The notes under the pieces: generated by a model
Databases searched by the model: none
The model's input: the letters and a program-made list of their open reading frames with translations, nothing else
Told to the model about the DNA's origin: nothing
Translations under genes and position numbers: made by a program
Shown: in pieces, positions 8,774 through 18,010 of the stretch
How positions within the stretch are numbered: the first letter of the stretch is position 1
How the letters are laid out: every line of letters begins with the position of its first letter
Assembly: GCF_004087835.1 (NCBI RefSeq)
Contig: NZ_CP035119.1
Span: forward strand, 2,356,001 to 2,420,000
DNA length: 64,000 nucleotides
Direction: 5' to 3'
Origin: Halorussus pelagicus
GTDB lineage: Archaea > Halobacteriota > Halobacteria > Halobacteriales > Haladaptataceae

Positions 8774-9754
8774 TCAAACTTCGACGTACTCGTCGTTGAT
8801 TTCCCACTCGCCGTCGTCGCCCTGCACCATGTACTCGCCGTAGTAGGGGACCCGATTCTCGACCGTCTCGCGGAACGTCCCCCGAATCTCGTCGCGTGTC
8901 ATCTCGCCCATCGACCGGAGGTCGTCGTTGCGATTCAGACATCCCTTGAGGTATCCTTCGTGCGTGACGCGCACGCGGTGGCAGTTCGCGCAGAACTGCG
9001 GGTTCTCGACCGGGTCCACGATTTCGACCATCCCGCTCGACTCGTCCGACGACGTTCCGCCGACCCAGTAACGTCTTCGGTGGTGCATCTCGCGGGTCTC
9101 GACTTCGTCGGCAAGGTCGGCCAGCCAGTCGTGGACGCGCTGGATGTCGATGTTCCACTCGGGCTTGCCCGTGAGTTCGGGCATGTACTGGATGAGTTGG
9201 AGCTGCAACCCCTCGTTCTCGGCGACGTGCTCGACCATCTCCTCGACGTAGCCCGCCGTGTGCTCGAACACGACCATGTTCAGTTTCACGGGGTCGAGTC
9301 CGGCATCGAGCGCCGCCTCGACGCCCTCGATGACCTTGTCGTAGGCTCCGCTTTGGGTAACTTCAGCGAACGCCTCGGGGTCGAGCGCGTCCTGCGAGAC
9401 GTTCACCCGCTCCAGTCCGGCGTCCACGAGGTCGGGCGCACGCCCCGGCAGGAAGGTTCCGTTCGTCGTCATCGACACCTCCATCTCGTCGGGTGTCCGC
9501 CGGATTATCTCCTCTAAATCTTGCCGGAGCATCGGTTCGCCGCCCGTGAACTTGACCTTGCCCACGCCGAACTCGTGGGCGACTTCCAGAAATCTGACCA
9601 CTTCGTCTGCGCTCATCTCGTCGTCCTGGGGGTCCATCGGCCCGCGAGTGTCGCCCAACCCCTCGTTGTGACAGTAGACGCAGTCGAAGTTGCACCTGTC
9701 GGTGAGCGAGACCCGCACCCCGGAGACCTCGCGCCCGAAATCGTCCTCCAACAT
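8774..9754 (-). CDS. moaA: GTP 3',8-cyclase (molybdenum cofactor step 1)
   Basis: Radical SAM enzyme, 326 aa, converting GTP to 3',8-cyclo-GTP for molybdopterin synthesis. The radical SAM cluster motif CNFDCVYC is near residue 18, the SAM-binding GGEP follows, and the second cluster is CANCHRV with a third Cys in GYLKGC. The end lacks the GG pair found in bacterial MoaA, ending DEYVEV instead, so activation by the C-terminal tail may differ here. A TATA-like TTTTAAG lies just upstream of the start. Confidence 0.95.
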   Translation of the reverse strand: MLEDDFGREVSGVRVSLTDRCNFDCVYCHNEGLGDTRGPMDPQDDEMSADEVVRFLEVAHEFGVGKVKFTGGEPMLRQDLEEIIRRTPDEMEVSMTTNGTFLPGRAPDLVDAGLERVNVSQDALDPEAFAEVTQSGAYDKVIEGVEAALDAGLDPVKLNMVVFEHTAGYVEEMVEHVAENEGLQLQLIQYMPELTGKPEWNIDIQRVHDWLADLADEVETREMHHRRRYWVGGTSSDESSGMVEIVDPVENPQFCANCHRVRVTHEGYLKGCLNRNDDLRSMGEMTRDEIRGTFRETVENRVPYYGEYMVQGDDGEWEINDEYVEV

Positions 9755-9864
9755 GGTTCAGACCTTTCGCGCACGAGTCCTTAAAATCGCTGTCGAACCC
9801 CGCGCTCTCGTAACCGAATCCAGTTACGAACGCGTTCGGTCGCGCTACTCGCTCGACCTTGTCG

Positions 9865-10107
9865 TCACTCGTCAGTTTCGCTTCGCCCCTCGTCCGCCGA
9901 GTCGGACTCCTCTACCACGGAGGCGACGGCGTGACTCCCACCGACCTCCTCGATGCGGATGTCCACGCGGTCCCCGAGGTCCGCGCCGGGGACGAACACG
10001 ATGAATGATCCGATTCGGGCGACACCATCGCCTTCGCTCCCGAGGTCTTCGATTTCGAGCGAGTAGCGCTCTCCAACATCAACCGGAGCAGTCTCGCGGT
10101 CCGCCAT
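9865..10107 (-). CDS. TRAM domain RNA-binding protein
   Basis: A single TRAM domain of 80 aa. The pattern VGERYSLEIEDLGSEGDGVARIGSFIVFVPGA and GDRVDIRIEEV is typical. Haloarchaea encode several such small proteins, thought to act as RNA chaperones or in translation. The ATG at 10107 was chosen because the open frame upstream is not TRAM-like. The C-terminus is a short acidic/serine tail. Confidence 0.9.
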   Translation of the reverse strand: MADRETAPVDVGERYSLEIEDLGSEGDGVARIGSFIVFVPGADLGDRVDIRIEEVGGSHAVASVVEESDSADEGRSETDE

Positions 10108-10236
10108 GACCCCCGAAACGATACGCTCAAGATTACGTATTCGGTGCGCCCGAGGCGATTCCTCTGGGTTCGCGCCCGACGACTCGGGACCGAAAGTTGA
10201 CAAGGCTTATCGACACGTCGGACCGTATCTTCGGCC

Positions 10237-11271
10237 ATGAACGAATCGGAGGTACGCGACTTACTCGGGGAAATAGAGGACCCGGACCTCGGCGACGACA
10301 TCGTCTCGCTCGGTCTAGTCAACGACGTGTCTGTTGACGGCGATACCGCGGTCATCTCGCTGGCACTGGGCGCTCCCTACTCGCCCCACGAGACCCAAAT
10401 CGCCAACCGCGTTCGGGAAGTCCTCGGCGACCACGGACTCGACGCCGACCTTTCGGCCCGCGTGGACGACGATATCTCGACCGACGAACAGGTTCTTCCG
10501 AACGTCAAGAACATCATCGCGGTCGCCTCGGGCAAGGGCGGCGTCGGCAAATCCACCGTCGCGGTCAACATCGCGGCCGGTCTCTCCCAGATGGGCGCGC
10601 GCGTCGGCCTGTTCGACGCCGACGTGTACGGGCCGAACGTCCCCCGGATGGTGGATGCCGAGGAAGTCCCGACGGCGACCGAAGACGAGACCATGATTCC
10701 GCCCGAGCAGTTCGGCGTGAAACTCATGAGCATGGCCTTCCTCGTTGGCGAGGACGACCCCGTCATCTGGCGCGGTCCGATGGTCCACAAGGTCCTCACC
10801 CAACTCTGGGAGGACGTGGAGTGGGGCCACCTCGACTACATGGTCGTGGACCTCCCGCCGGGGACCGGCGACGCCCAACTCACGCTTCTCCAGAGCGTCC
10901 CCGTCACGGGCGCGGTCATCGTCACGACGCCCCAAGATGTCGCCATCGACGACGCCCGCAAGGGCCTGCGGATGTTCGGCAAGCACGACACGTCGGTCCT
11001 CGGCATCGCCGAGAACATGTCCACGTTCAAGTGCCCCGACTGCGGCGGCGAACACGACATCTTCGGCCGCGGCGGCGGCGCGAAGTTCGCCGAGGACAAC
11101 GACATGCCGTTCCTCGGGTCCATCCCCATCGACCCGTCGGTCCGGACCGGCGGCGACGAGGGGAAGCCAATCGTCCTCGACGAGGACAGCGACACGGGCG
11201 ACGCCTTCCGCGTTCTGACGGAGAACGTCGCCAACAACGTCGGAGTTATCAAGCGACGCCAGCAACGCTGA
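10237..11271 (+). CDS. Mrp/ApbC family Fe-S cluster carrier ATPase
   Basis: 344 aa. An N-terminal MIP18-like domain (about residues 1-80, with EIEDPDLGDDIVSLGLV) is joined to a deviant P-loop ATPase: GKGGVGKST near residue 100, DADVYGPNVPRM, and DLPPGTGDAQLTL. A CPDCGGEH pair near residue 265 supplies the CxxC that binds the bridging cluster in the dimer. The family loads [4Fe-4S] clusters onto target proteins. It is followed after 3 bases by a small conserved-looking protein. Confidence 0.94.
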   Translation: MNESEVRDLLGEIEDPDLGDDIVSLGLVNDVSVDGDTAVISLALGAPYSPHETQIANRVREVLGDHGLDADLSARVDDDISTDEQVLPNVKNIIAVASGKGGVGKSTVAVNIAAGLSQMGARVGLFDADVYGPNVPRMVDAEEVPTATEDETMIPPEQFGVKLMSMAFLVGEDDPVIWRGPMVHKVLTQLWEDVEWGHLDYMVVDLPPGTGDAQLTLLQSVPVTGAVIVTTPQDVAIDDARKGLRMFGKHDTSVLGIAENMSTFKCPDCGGEHDIFGRGGGAKFAEDNDMPFLGSIPIDPSVRTGGDEGKPIVLDEDSDTGDAFRVLTENVANNVGVIKRRQQR

Positions 11272-11274
11272 GAC

Positions 11275-11481
11275 ATGTCCGACGACCCAGACGGAAGCGA
11301 CCCGGAGCGCGTCGAGACGCTTCGCACAATTGCCGATGACATTCGTGCCGAGAGTTCCGAGAGCAAGATGGTCGCCGCGATTCTCTACCGAATCAGCGAC
11401 CTCTACGACCCCGACGAGGAGACTTCGCCGCGGGACATCTACCTGAACATGCGCGAAATCATCCGGACGAAGGAGTCGTAG
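11275..11481 (+). CDS. Small acidic protein downstream of mrp
   Basis: 68 aa, not recognised by function. It is predicted helical and soluble, with an acidic head and the segment ESKMVAAILYRISDLYDPDEETSPRDIYLNM. It starts 3 bases after mrp and is probably in the same operon. Confidence 0.75.
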   Translation: MSDDPDGSDPERVETLRTIADDIRAESSESKMVAAILYRISDLYDPDEETSPRDIYLNMREIIRTKES

Positions 11482-11487
11482 GCCGCG

Positions 11488-12417
11488 TCAGCGGAATCTG
11501 CGGAACGCAAACAGTCCGATCAGGACCGCGGCGCAAATATACACTATCGGGATTCCCGCGAGTTCGTGTCCGCTGCTGAGTCTCGTGCCGATACCTCCGT
11601 AGCTGTCGTTGCGGTACTCGTAGTTGTTCTGCATCCACGTCGGTCGCACCGGCTCGTACGAATCGTTCCAAACTTGGGTTTGGTCTCCACTCTGTCCGGC
11701 GAACTCTACCTGATCGATTCCCCCTTCCGCCGTCGTCGTGTTGCCCGTATAGAGGCGCGCTTCACCAGCTATCTCCGCGCCACGGTCGTCGAGCAACTCT
11801 ACGGTAATCGTCCGCGTGTCGCCCGGCCGAACCGAAGCGGGATAGAGGCTTCCGTCTGTCCCGACCGTGTGAACCATGAGTTTCGTGCTGTAGAGCTGTT
11901 CCGACGGATTCACGAGCGTGACGTTGGCTACTGAGGACGGCTCACCCGCAATCGTCCCCTCGGTGACTTCCACATCGGCGATGTACGGCGTCGGAATCTT
12001 TCCGGAGTCGGCCGAGTCGATTTTTCGCGTGAAGTTGAACTCGGCGTGTCCGCCGAACGTGGAGAACGTGACCGTGTGTTCGTCCTGATTGACGTTTATG
12101 CCGTCCGTGATGTTGATTTGCTTCGTTCGCTGTTCGCCGCTAGAGAGGTTGAGATTTTCTTCATGAACTCGTTGCTTATCGACTTTGAGTACATATCCTG
12201 TGAGATTGACTTTCTCTTTAGTTGGATTCTCAGCTATAATTTCAACCACGGATTGCTCTTCGTTGAGCGTGACCGTGTATTCGACATCACTTGCTGACTC
12301 GACTTCTTTGCTCGAATGTTCGTCCTGTAATGGCTCCGTAGCGACGACGGTCATGGAGAGTAATCCACAAGCCACGAAGAGGACACCGAACGCGATGGAC
12401 AATTTCTTAGAGATCAT
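11488..12417 (-). CDS. Secreted protein with C-terminal membrane anchor
   Basis: 309 aa, function unknown. The N-terminus is a signal-like hydrophobic helix (residues 7-27). The body is beta-rich with many Asn-X-Ser/Thr sequons (NLT, NIT, NFT, NVT, NDS), suggesting N-glycosylation. One transmembrane helix (IPIVYICAAVLIGLFAF) and a basic RRFR end close the protein, so the body is outside and the tail inside. It begins 6 bases after the stop of the large PKD protein, so the two form an operon and may form an anchor-partner pair. Confidence 0.75.
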   Translation of the reverse strand: MISKKLSIAFGVLFVACGLLSMTVVATEPLQDEHSSKEVESASDVEYTVTLNEEQSVVEIIAENPTKEKVNLTGYVLKVDKQRVHEENLNLSSGEQRTKQINITDGINVNQDEHTVTFSTFGGHAEFNFTRKIDSADSGKIPTPYIADVEVTEGTIAGEPSSVANVTLVNPSEQLYSTKLMVHTVGTDGSLYPASVRPGDTRTITVELLDDRGAEIAGEARLYTGNTTTAEGGIDQVEFAGQSGDQTQVWNDSYEPVRPTWMQNNYEYRNDSYGGIGTRLSSGHELAGIPIVYICAAVLIGLFAFRRFR

Positions 12418-12423
12418 GGCGAT

Positions 12424-15400
12424 TTAGTTGTTAGTAGACTGCGAACAGGCCACTTTCAGCTTACACCAGCTAGGTCCACTCCCTGTATCAGTTATGCTTT
12501 CTATTATCTCGCCTCTACTTTTAGCTGTTTCGTACACGAATGTATTCGACACGGGTTCTCTCTTTTCGGTGACACTGCCGGTTTCCGGGTCGTAGGACCG
12601 AGTCGTGAGCGTTCCAGTGACGACTGCTTTGGTTCTAACGACGTCGCTTCTCTCGTCGTATATCGGCGTCCACAGTTTTGCGGTGCCATCGTTGCGGACG
12701 AGAGTCCAAGTGGTCGTCTGTTCGGTCGTTATCCGCCAGTCGTCTTTGGCATACACCTGCTTTCTCGCCAGCGTGTAGTCCTTCGTCGTAACTTCCGTCT
12801 GCCATTCGTAGACCGCATCTCGGACTTTGGTATCACGCGCAACTTCGTAACGCGTCACTGTTTCGGTGGACTGGGTTTTATATTCGACCTCGAATTGGGT
12901 CTCGTACACCGCGTCCGAAATCTTCACCCGTCTCGCTTTCCCGGTAAACGTATGCGTTGGGCTGCGCTTCGATGTTGCCCAGTACGTTTCTGTCTTCGTA
13001 ACGGTATAGCTGTACGTCGTTGTCGTCCGATACGTGTAGGTCTCCTTCGTTCTATAGGTGTACGTTCGGCGAACGTTGTAACAGCCGAACTCAGGACGAC
13101 ATCGCTCTATGACACGCGTGCGAGTTTTCGTCACCCATCGGGTTCCAGTCCGATGTACCGTCATCGTCTTGGTCTTCTCGATCTCGTTTTTGTAGCTGTA
13201 CTTGCGCTGAGTTCGGTACTCGGCAGGCTCGACACGTTCTTCACGAGTCTCTCCTGTTCGCTCTCCGTTCCAGAGACTCGAATCATGCCACTTCTGCTCG
13301 AACTGGTTTCCGGAGAGTGGATACCATCTGGAGAACGTTTCCGTCGTCGTTTTCTGACTCTGCTCACGTCCGGAAGCGTACCATCCGTTTGAGGATGCCA
13401 GAAACATCTCCCGAAGTCGGAGGCTGTCGAACGTTTTCGTTTCAGTTTCGTACTTGGCGGCCTCGGTCTGAACTTTGCTTTCGAGTACGTATTTCGATTC
13501 TTCGCTGGTTTGATCGACTTCGTATCCTCGGTCGAGATACTCGTTTCGGGTTTGAACGGTATCAACGGTCACTTCCCTCGTGCGAGGCCTTTCGACCAGA
13601 TACGAGAGATTTTCCACGGTGGCCGCGGTCCAGTCCCTACTATGAGTCTCCGAAACCCCAATCTCCGGCAGATCGGTTTCAACCTCTTTTCGAGCGTTTT
13701 CTTCGTTATAAATCGTCACCGTCGGAGAGGGCGAGGTTGAGGCGAGCGTTTCGGTGGGAACTTCGATGATTCCGACGTATCGATACGGCGTCTCTGTCGC
13801 GTCGGAGTGTCCACTTTTTGTTGCCTCAACTGTCTTCCATTCGACGACGTTTGCCTCCGGGTTCGATACCGAAATCCCCAGTGAGAAGTCCTGATAGTAC
13901 GTCTGTTTCGAGAAGTGGTACGGTTCCGTTTTCACTTGAACACGAACAGTCTCTCTGTCAGCGTAAGGTTCCTCGCTCAGAACGGTCGTCTTGGATATAT
14001 CCGGAACGAAATACTCCAAGAAGTCGAAATTTCGCTTCGCTCGCAAATCGTACTCGTCTTCGACGATGCTGGCCGCTCGCTTGTAAGATCGGAATTTTGC
14101 CGTCGAGTTGTCAGGTTTCGTCGGCTCTGCTCCGTATTTCCAGATGTATTTGAGTTCCGTTCCGTCCGGGTCAAAAGACCCCGAGGCGTTTACCAAGATG
14201 CCGTGCTCGCGGGTGATGTACTCCTCTGTACCGTCGTTGACTACATTTAGCCGGAGTTCTGGCTGGCTTGGTGTTACAGAGAATATAGATATCTGTTTTT
14301 TCTTCCAGCTAAATAGGTTCCCCAGATACGCTACGTGTGAGGATACTCTATATTTTTCTGGCGATTTACCCGCCCAGTAACTGTGAATGACTAAACGATC
14401 TTCTTCTGTCTCCTCTACTTCTCTGACCCGTCTATTTTTTATTTGTCTGAGATTATCATCTCTGGACTGTACTTCTGCATCCACTTCCTCAGCGTCAACA
14501 CCGTTCAAATCGATTTCCAAGACGTGGTGCGCGGCGTACCGAGCGGGGTCAAGCCGCTCGTGGTACGAGTCTACCGGTCCGTTGACGAACTCCGACCTGA
14601 CGATTTCGGGGTCCTCGACCGGAACGATTTCTCGACTCGTACTGGCTGTCTGGCCGCGCTTGTCGGTGGCGACGACGCGTACTGTGTGTCGCTGACCGGG
14701 GGTGAAATCCGAATGAGCAAAACGCATCGTTCGCTGGCGGCCAAACTCGTGGTGACGACCTCTGCGTACGGTATCGCCAGCCACGGCGACGATTTCGCCA
14801 TCGACTTCGACGCGAAGTCCGTTCAAGTTCTCGTACTCATCGACGCCGCTGACGCTCCCCGAAATCGAACCGTGTGGGTCGAGCGATTCGAACGAGACGT
14901 TCGGTCGCGGGTCGGCCGTGACCGTTGTCGTCCCATCAGTGAACGTGGCGACGTTGGTGGAGTGATCAGTGTACGTCACGACGGCATAGAGTTCGTGGTC
15001 GCCGGGTTCCCACGTCCGGGTCAGCGACTGGCCACTCCCGATACGACCGGCGGTGCTTCGCCACTCGACGGAGGCAATCTCGCTAGTCGGAGCGTCCAGT
15101 CGAGCATTGTACCGACCTCGGAGGGGTCTCGAACCAGTGACGACTGTGTCGCCCGCTATCTGCGGCGAGTTTCGGTCGGCGGTCGTCGTCCCCGACCCCG
15201 GCGATTCAGTGGGTGAGTCGGACTGCGACTGGACTTCGACAGCGAGCGAACTCGCGTTCGTCAGTCCATCGACGTCGTAGACCGTCGCGGTAACGTCGAG
15301 GTCTCCGGCAGTGGGGAAATGCTTCGTCACGGTGTGTGTCGTCTGGTCGGCCGAAAGCGAGGAGTTCGCAATCCGGGTGCCATTGACTCGCCAGACGATG

Positions 15401-15876
15401 TGGTCGAGTACGGCGGTTCCCTTCGAGAGGGTCGCGGTGTAGGTCGCCTCAGAGCCTTCGGTTGGTCGCGTCGCGCCCGTGACCGAGACGGCCGGACCTT
15501 CGCCGGGCGATACGTCGGCGTAAAGCGTGTCGGAACTGGTCGCGCCGTCGTCGTCGGTGACGGTTATCGTGACGCGATAGCGGCCCGTCTCGGTCGGTGA
15601 GAATCGCGTTCTGGCACAGTCGGCGCAGTCGGGGGCGACGGTGTCACCGGCCGGAGTTCGTATCGACCAGTCGTAGCGCTCGATGCGACCGTCTGGGTCG
15701 CGCGACCCCGTGGCGTCGAGGAGGACGGTCGCACTTTTCCTCACGTCTTGGTCGAGACCAGCGTCCGCGAGTGGCGCTTCGTTCGCGGACGTGGCGTCGT
15801 TCACAGCGAGCGTTCCGGCTGCAGTGGTCGTCACGACAAGGAGTACGGTGAGAACAACCAACGTCAGCTTCGACAT
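12424..15876 (-). CDS. Giant secreted PKD-domain surface protein
   Basis: 1150 aa. Residues 1-25 form a signal peptide. A clear PKD/Ig-like fold follows (APLADAGLDQDV, then TGSRDPDGRIERYDW), with further PKD-like segments such as ASGSFDPDGTELKYIW in the middle. The last 250 residues are an unusual run rich in Thr, Tyr, Arg and Glu (for example TYTYRTKETYTYRT) with the alternation of beta-strands, and four cysteines (CRPEFGC and near the end). No C-terminal anchor is seen. The ATG at 15876 was chosen over 15891 because the TATA-like TTTTTTAAG is near 15905. G+C is lower than in the flanks between about 12100 and 14450. Confidence 0.85.
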   Translation of the reverse strand: MSKLTLVVLTVLLVVTTTAAGTLAVNDATSANEAPLADAGLDQDVRKSATVLLDATGSRDPDGRIERYDWSIRTPAGDTVAPDCADCARTRFSPTETGRYRVTITVTDDDGATSSDTLYADVSPGEGPAVSVTGATRPTEGSEATYTATLSKGTAVLDHIVWRVNGTRIANSSLSADQTTHTVTKHFPTAGDLDVTATVYDVDGLTNASSLAVEVQSQSDSPTESPGSGTTTADRNSPQIAGDTVVTGSRPLRGRYNARLDAPTSEIASVEWRSTAGRIGSGQSLTRTWEPGDHELYAVVTYTDHSTNVATFTDGTTTVTADPRPNVSFESLDPHGSISGSVSGVDEYENLNGLRVEVDGEIVAVAGDTVRRGRHHEFGRQRTMRFAHSDFTPGQRHTVRVVATDKRGQTASTSREIVPVEDPEIVRSEFVNGPVDSYHERLDPARYAAHHVLEIDLNGVDAEEVDAEVQSRDDNLRQIKNRRVREVEETEEDRLVIHSYWAGKSPEKYRVSSHVAYLGNLFSWKKKQISIFSVTPSQPELRLNVVNDGTEEYITREHGILVNASGSFDPDGTELKYIWKYGAEPTKPDNSTAKFRSYKRAASIVEDEYDLRAKRNFDFLEYFVPDISKTTVLSEEPYADRETVRVQVKTEPYHFSKQTYYQDFSLGISVSNPEANVVEWKTVEATKSGHSDATETPYRYVGIIEVPTETLASTSPSPTVTIYNEENARKEVETDLPEIGVSETHSRDWTAATVENLSYLVERPRTREVTVDTVQTRNEYLDRGYEVDQTSEESKYVLESKVQTEAAKYETETKTFDSLRLREMFLASSNGWYASGREQSQKTTTETFSRWYPLSGNQFEQKWHDSSLWNGERTGETREERVEPAEYRTQRKYSYKNEIEKTKTMTVHRTGTRWVTKTRTRVIERCRPEFGCYNVRRTYTYRTKETYTYRTTTTYSYTVTKTETYWATSKRSPTHTFTGKARRVKISDAVYETQFEVEYKTQSTETVTRYEVARDTKVRDAVYEWQTEVTTKDYTLARKQVYAKDDWRITTEQTTTWTLVRNDGTAKLWTPIYDERSDVVRTKAVVTGTLTTRSYDPETGSVTEKREPVSNTFVYETAKSRGEIIESITDTGSGPSWCKLKVACSQSTNN

Positions 15877-16067
15877 GCGGTTGGTTTGCACCGTTCCCGC
15901 TTAAAAAATTACGTGTGAAGTTTTAAGAGGTAATTGAATAATACTGTTCAAATCCGCTCCCGGAGTAAAGAACGGAACGTCGGCAAACACCCGTCAGAAT
16001 CAATCGCCCTCAATCCCTCATGAACGTTCCTTGCCAATCTATAGCAAAGGCTTTACTGATTCCCCCA

Positions 16068-16074
16068 TTTATTT
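16068..16074 (+). promoter_or_regulatory. TATA box of porAB
   Basis: TTTATTT, about 40 bases before the porA ATG, puts transcription start near 16098. A GGCC-TAAC-GGCC palindrome lies between it and the start codon. This 233-bp region between divergent genes otherwise holds the promoter of the PKD gene on the other strand and nothing else recognised. Confidence 0.5.
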
Positions 16075-16109
16075 CCAATCACTGGGCCTAACGGCCGTGA
16101 GCAACAGAT

Positions 16110-18008
16110 ATGACTAACGACGAACTTATCTGGCGAATCGCGGGGGGTTCCGGCGACGGAATCGACTCGACGAGCCAGAACTTCGCCAAAGCGCTAATGC
16201 GCTCGGGTCTGAACGTTTTCACGCACCGACACTACCCGTCGCGCATCCGTGGCGGCCACACGTACGTAGAGATTCGGGCGAAAGACGACCCCGTAAAGTC
16301 CCGAGGAGACAACTACAACTTCCTCCTCGCGCTGGGTGACAGCTTCGCTCGCAACCCCCAAGAGGAAGCCTACTACGGCAACGAGGAGGTCAAACCGCTG
16401 ACCGAGAACCTTGATGAACTTCGAGAGGGCGGCGTCATCGTCTACGACTCCGGCCTGCTCGACGCCAGCGAAATCGAGAACTTCGACGAGCGCGTCGAGG
16501 AGAACAACTGGCACGTCTACGACCTCGACCTGCGGGGTCTCGCCAAGGAACACGGCCGAGAAATCATGCGCAACACGGCGGGCGTCGGTGCCACCGCGGC
16601 GCTACTCGACATGGACCTCCAGTACATCGAGGACCTGATGACCGACGCCATGAGCGGCGACGTGCTGGAGGCCAACCTCCAGACTCTCGAAGAGGCCTAC
16701 GAGTCGGTCAAGGAGGACTACGAACACACCCACGACCTGCGCGCCCCGACCGGGACGCAGGAAGCGGAGCAGGTCCTCGTCTCCGGCTCGCACGGCATCG
16801 CCTACGGGTCGCTCGACGAGGGCTGTCGGTTCATCTCGGGCTACCCGATGACCCCGTGGACCGACGTGTTCACGATTATGACCCAACACCTGCCCGAGAT
16901 GGGCGGCATCTCCGAGCAGGTCGAGGACGAAATCGCCGCGGCGTCGCTCGCCATCGGTGCGAGCCACGCCGGAGCGAAGGCGATGTCCGGGTCGTCCGGC
17001 GGCGGCTTCGCGCTGATGTCCGAACCGCTCGGTCTCGCCGAGATGACCGAGACGCCCATCGTCCTCGTGGAGTCGATGCGCGCTGGCGGTTCGACCGGAA
17101 TGCCGACCAAGCCCGAGCAGGGCGACCTCGAACACGTCCTGTACACCTCGCAGGGCGACTCGAACCGCGTCGTGTTCGCGCCGGGCGACGCCGCGGAGTG
17201 TTACGAGCAGACTCGAAAGGCCTTCGAAATCGCCTACGAGTACCAGATTCCGGCCATCGTCATCTACGACCAGAAGCTCTCGGGCGGCCACCAGACCGTC
17301 CCCGAGGACGTGTTCGATGAGGAGCCGAACCCCGACATCGGGAGCGTCGTCACCGAGGAAGACCTCGAAGAGGCCGTGCAGGAAGCCGGTCGCTTCAAGC
17401 GGTTCATGTACGACGACGACGGCGAGCGCGGCGGCGTCAGCCCCCGCTCGCTCCCCGGCCAGAAGGGCGGCAACTACCTCGCTTCGGGTAACGAACACAA
17501 CGAAGTCGGCCACATCAGCGAGGACCCGGACAACCGCGTCCTCCAGATGAACCGTCGGATGGCCAAGCTCGACTCCATCCGCGACGAACTCGCGGAAAAC
17601 GCCGACCATCAGGCAGTCTACGGTCCCGAGGACGCCGAGTACGGTATCCTCAGTTGGGGCAGTACCAAGGGGGTCGTTGAGGAGGCCGTCGATGTACTGA
17701 ACGAGCAGGGCCACTCGGTGAAGGCGATGAACGTCAGCGACATGATGCCGTTCGCCGCGGACGAGGTAACCGCGTTCCTCGAAAGCGTTGACGAGGCGCT
17801 CGTCGTCGAGATGAACGCGACCGCGCAGTTCCGCCGCCACGTTCAGGGTCAGCTCGGTCGCTTCGGCGAGAAGCTGTACAGCCTGCTTAAGTACGACGGC
17901 AACCCCTTCGAGCCGCGCGAGGTCGTCTCCGGCTTCGAGAGCCGAATCAGCGGGGACGCCGACCTGAGCCAGTACAACGTCCGCATCGAATCCGCAACGG
18001 GTGACTAA
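16110..18008 (+). CDS. porA: Pyruvate:ferredoxin oxidoreductase, alpha (gamma-alpha fused) subunit
   Basis: 632 aa. The gamma domain comes first (IAGGSGDGIDSTSQNFAKAL, then RGGHTYVEIRA), followed from about residue 210 by the alpha domain with SGYPMTPWTDVF and the MSGSSGGGFALMSEPLG segment. With the beta subunit it oxidises 2-oxoacids to acyl-CoA and reduces ferredoxin. Length and close resemblance to the halobacterial pyruvate enzyme favour PorA over the 2-oxoglutarate enzyme KorA, but substrate cannot be proved from sequence. Confidence 0.9.
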   Translation: MTNDELIWRIAGGSGDGIDSTSQNFAKALMRSGLNVFTHRHYPSRIRGGHTYVEIRAKDDPVKSRGDNYNFLLALGDSFARNPQEEAYYGNEEVKPLTENLDELREGGVIVYDSGLLDASEIENFDERVEENNWHVYDLDLRGLAKEHGREIMRNTAGVGATAALLDMDLQYIEDLMTDAMSGDVLEANLQTLEEAYESVKEDYEHTHDLRAPTGTQEAEQVLVSGSHGIAYGSLDEGCRFISGYPMTPWTDVFTIMTQHLPEMGGISEQVEDEIAAASLAIGASHAGAKAMSGSSGGGFALMSEPLGLAEMTETPIVLVESMRAGGSTGMPTKPEQGDLEHVLYTSQGDSNRVVFAPGDAAECYEQTRKAFEIAYEYQIPAIVIYDQKLSGGHQTVPEDVFDEEPNPDIGSVVTEEDLEEAVQEAGRFKRFMYDDDGERGGVSPRSLPGQKGGNYLASGNEHNEVGHISEDPDNRVLQMNRRMAKLDSIRDELAENADHQAVYGPEDAEYGILSWGSTKGVVEEAVDVLNEQGHSVKAMNVSDMMPFAADEVTAFLESVDEALVVEMNATAQFRRHVQGQLGRFGEKLYSLLKYDGNPFEPREVVSGFESRISGDADLSQYNVRIESATGD

Positions 18009-18010
18009 TC

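Noticed and set aside
11488-15876. PKD protein pair considered as a provirus or insertion element
   Set aside because: No integrase, transposase, terminal repeats or target-site duplication is visible around it.
15963-15969. GAGTAAA upstream of porAB, resembling a half-site of the sugar operator
   Set aside because: The second half-site at six-base spacing is absent (AAATCCG) and it lies far from the porA TATA box.
16602-17840. A 412-codon minus-strand frame opposite porA
   Set aside because: Antisense shadow of porA with low-complexity composition.
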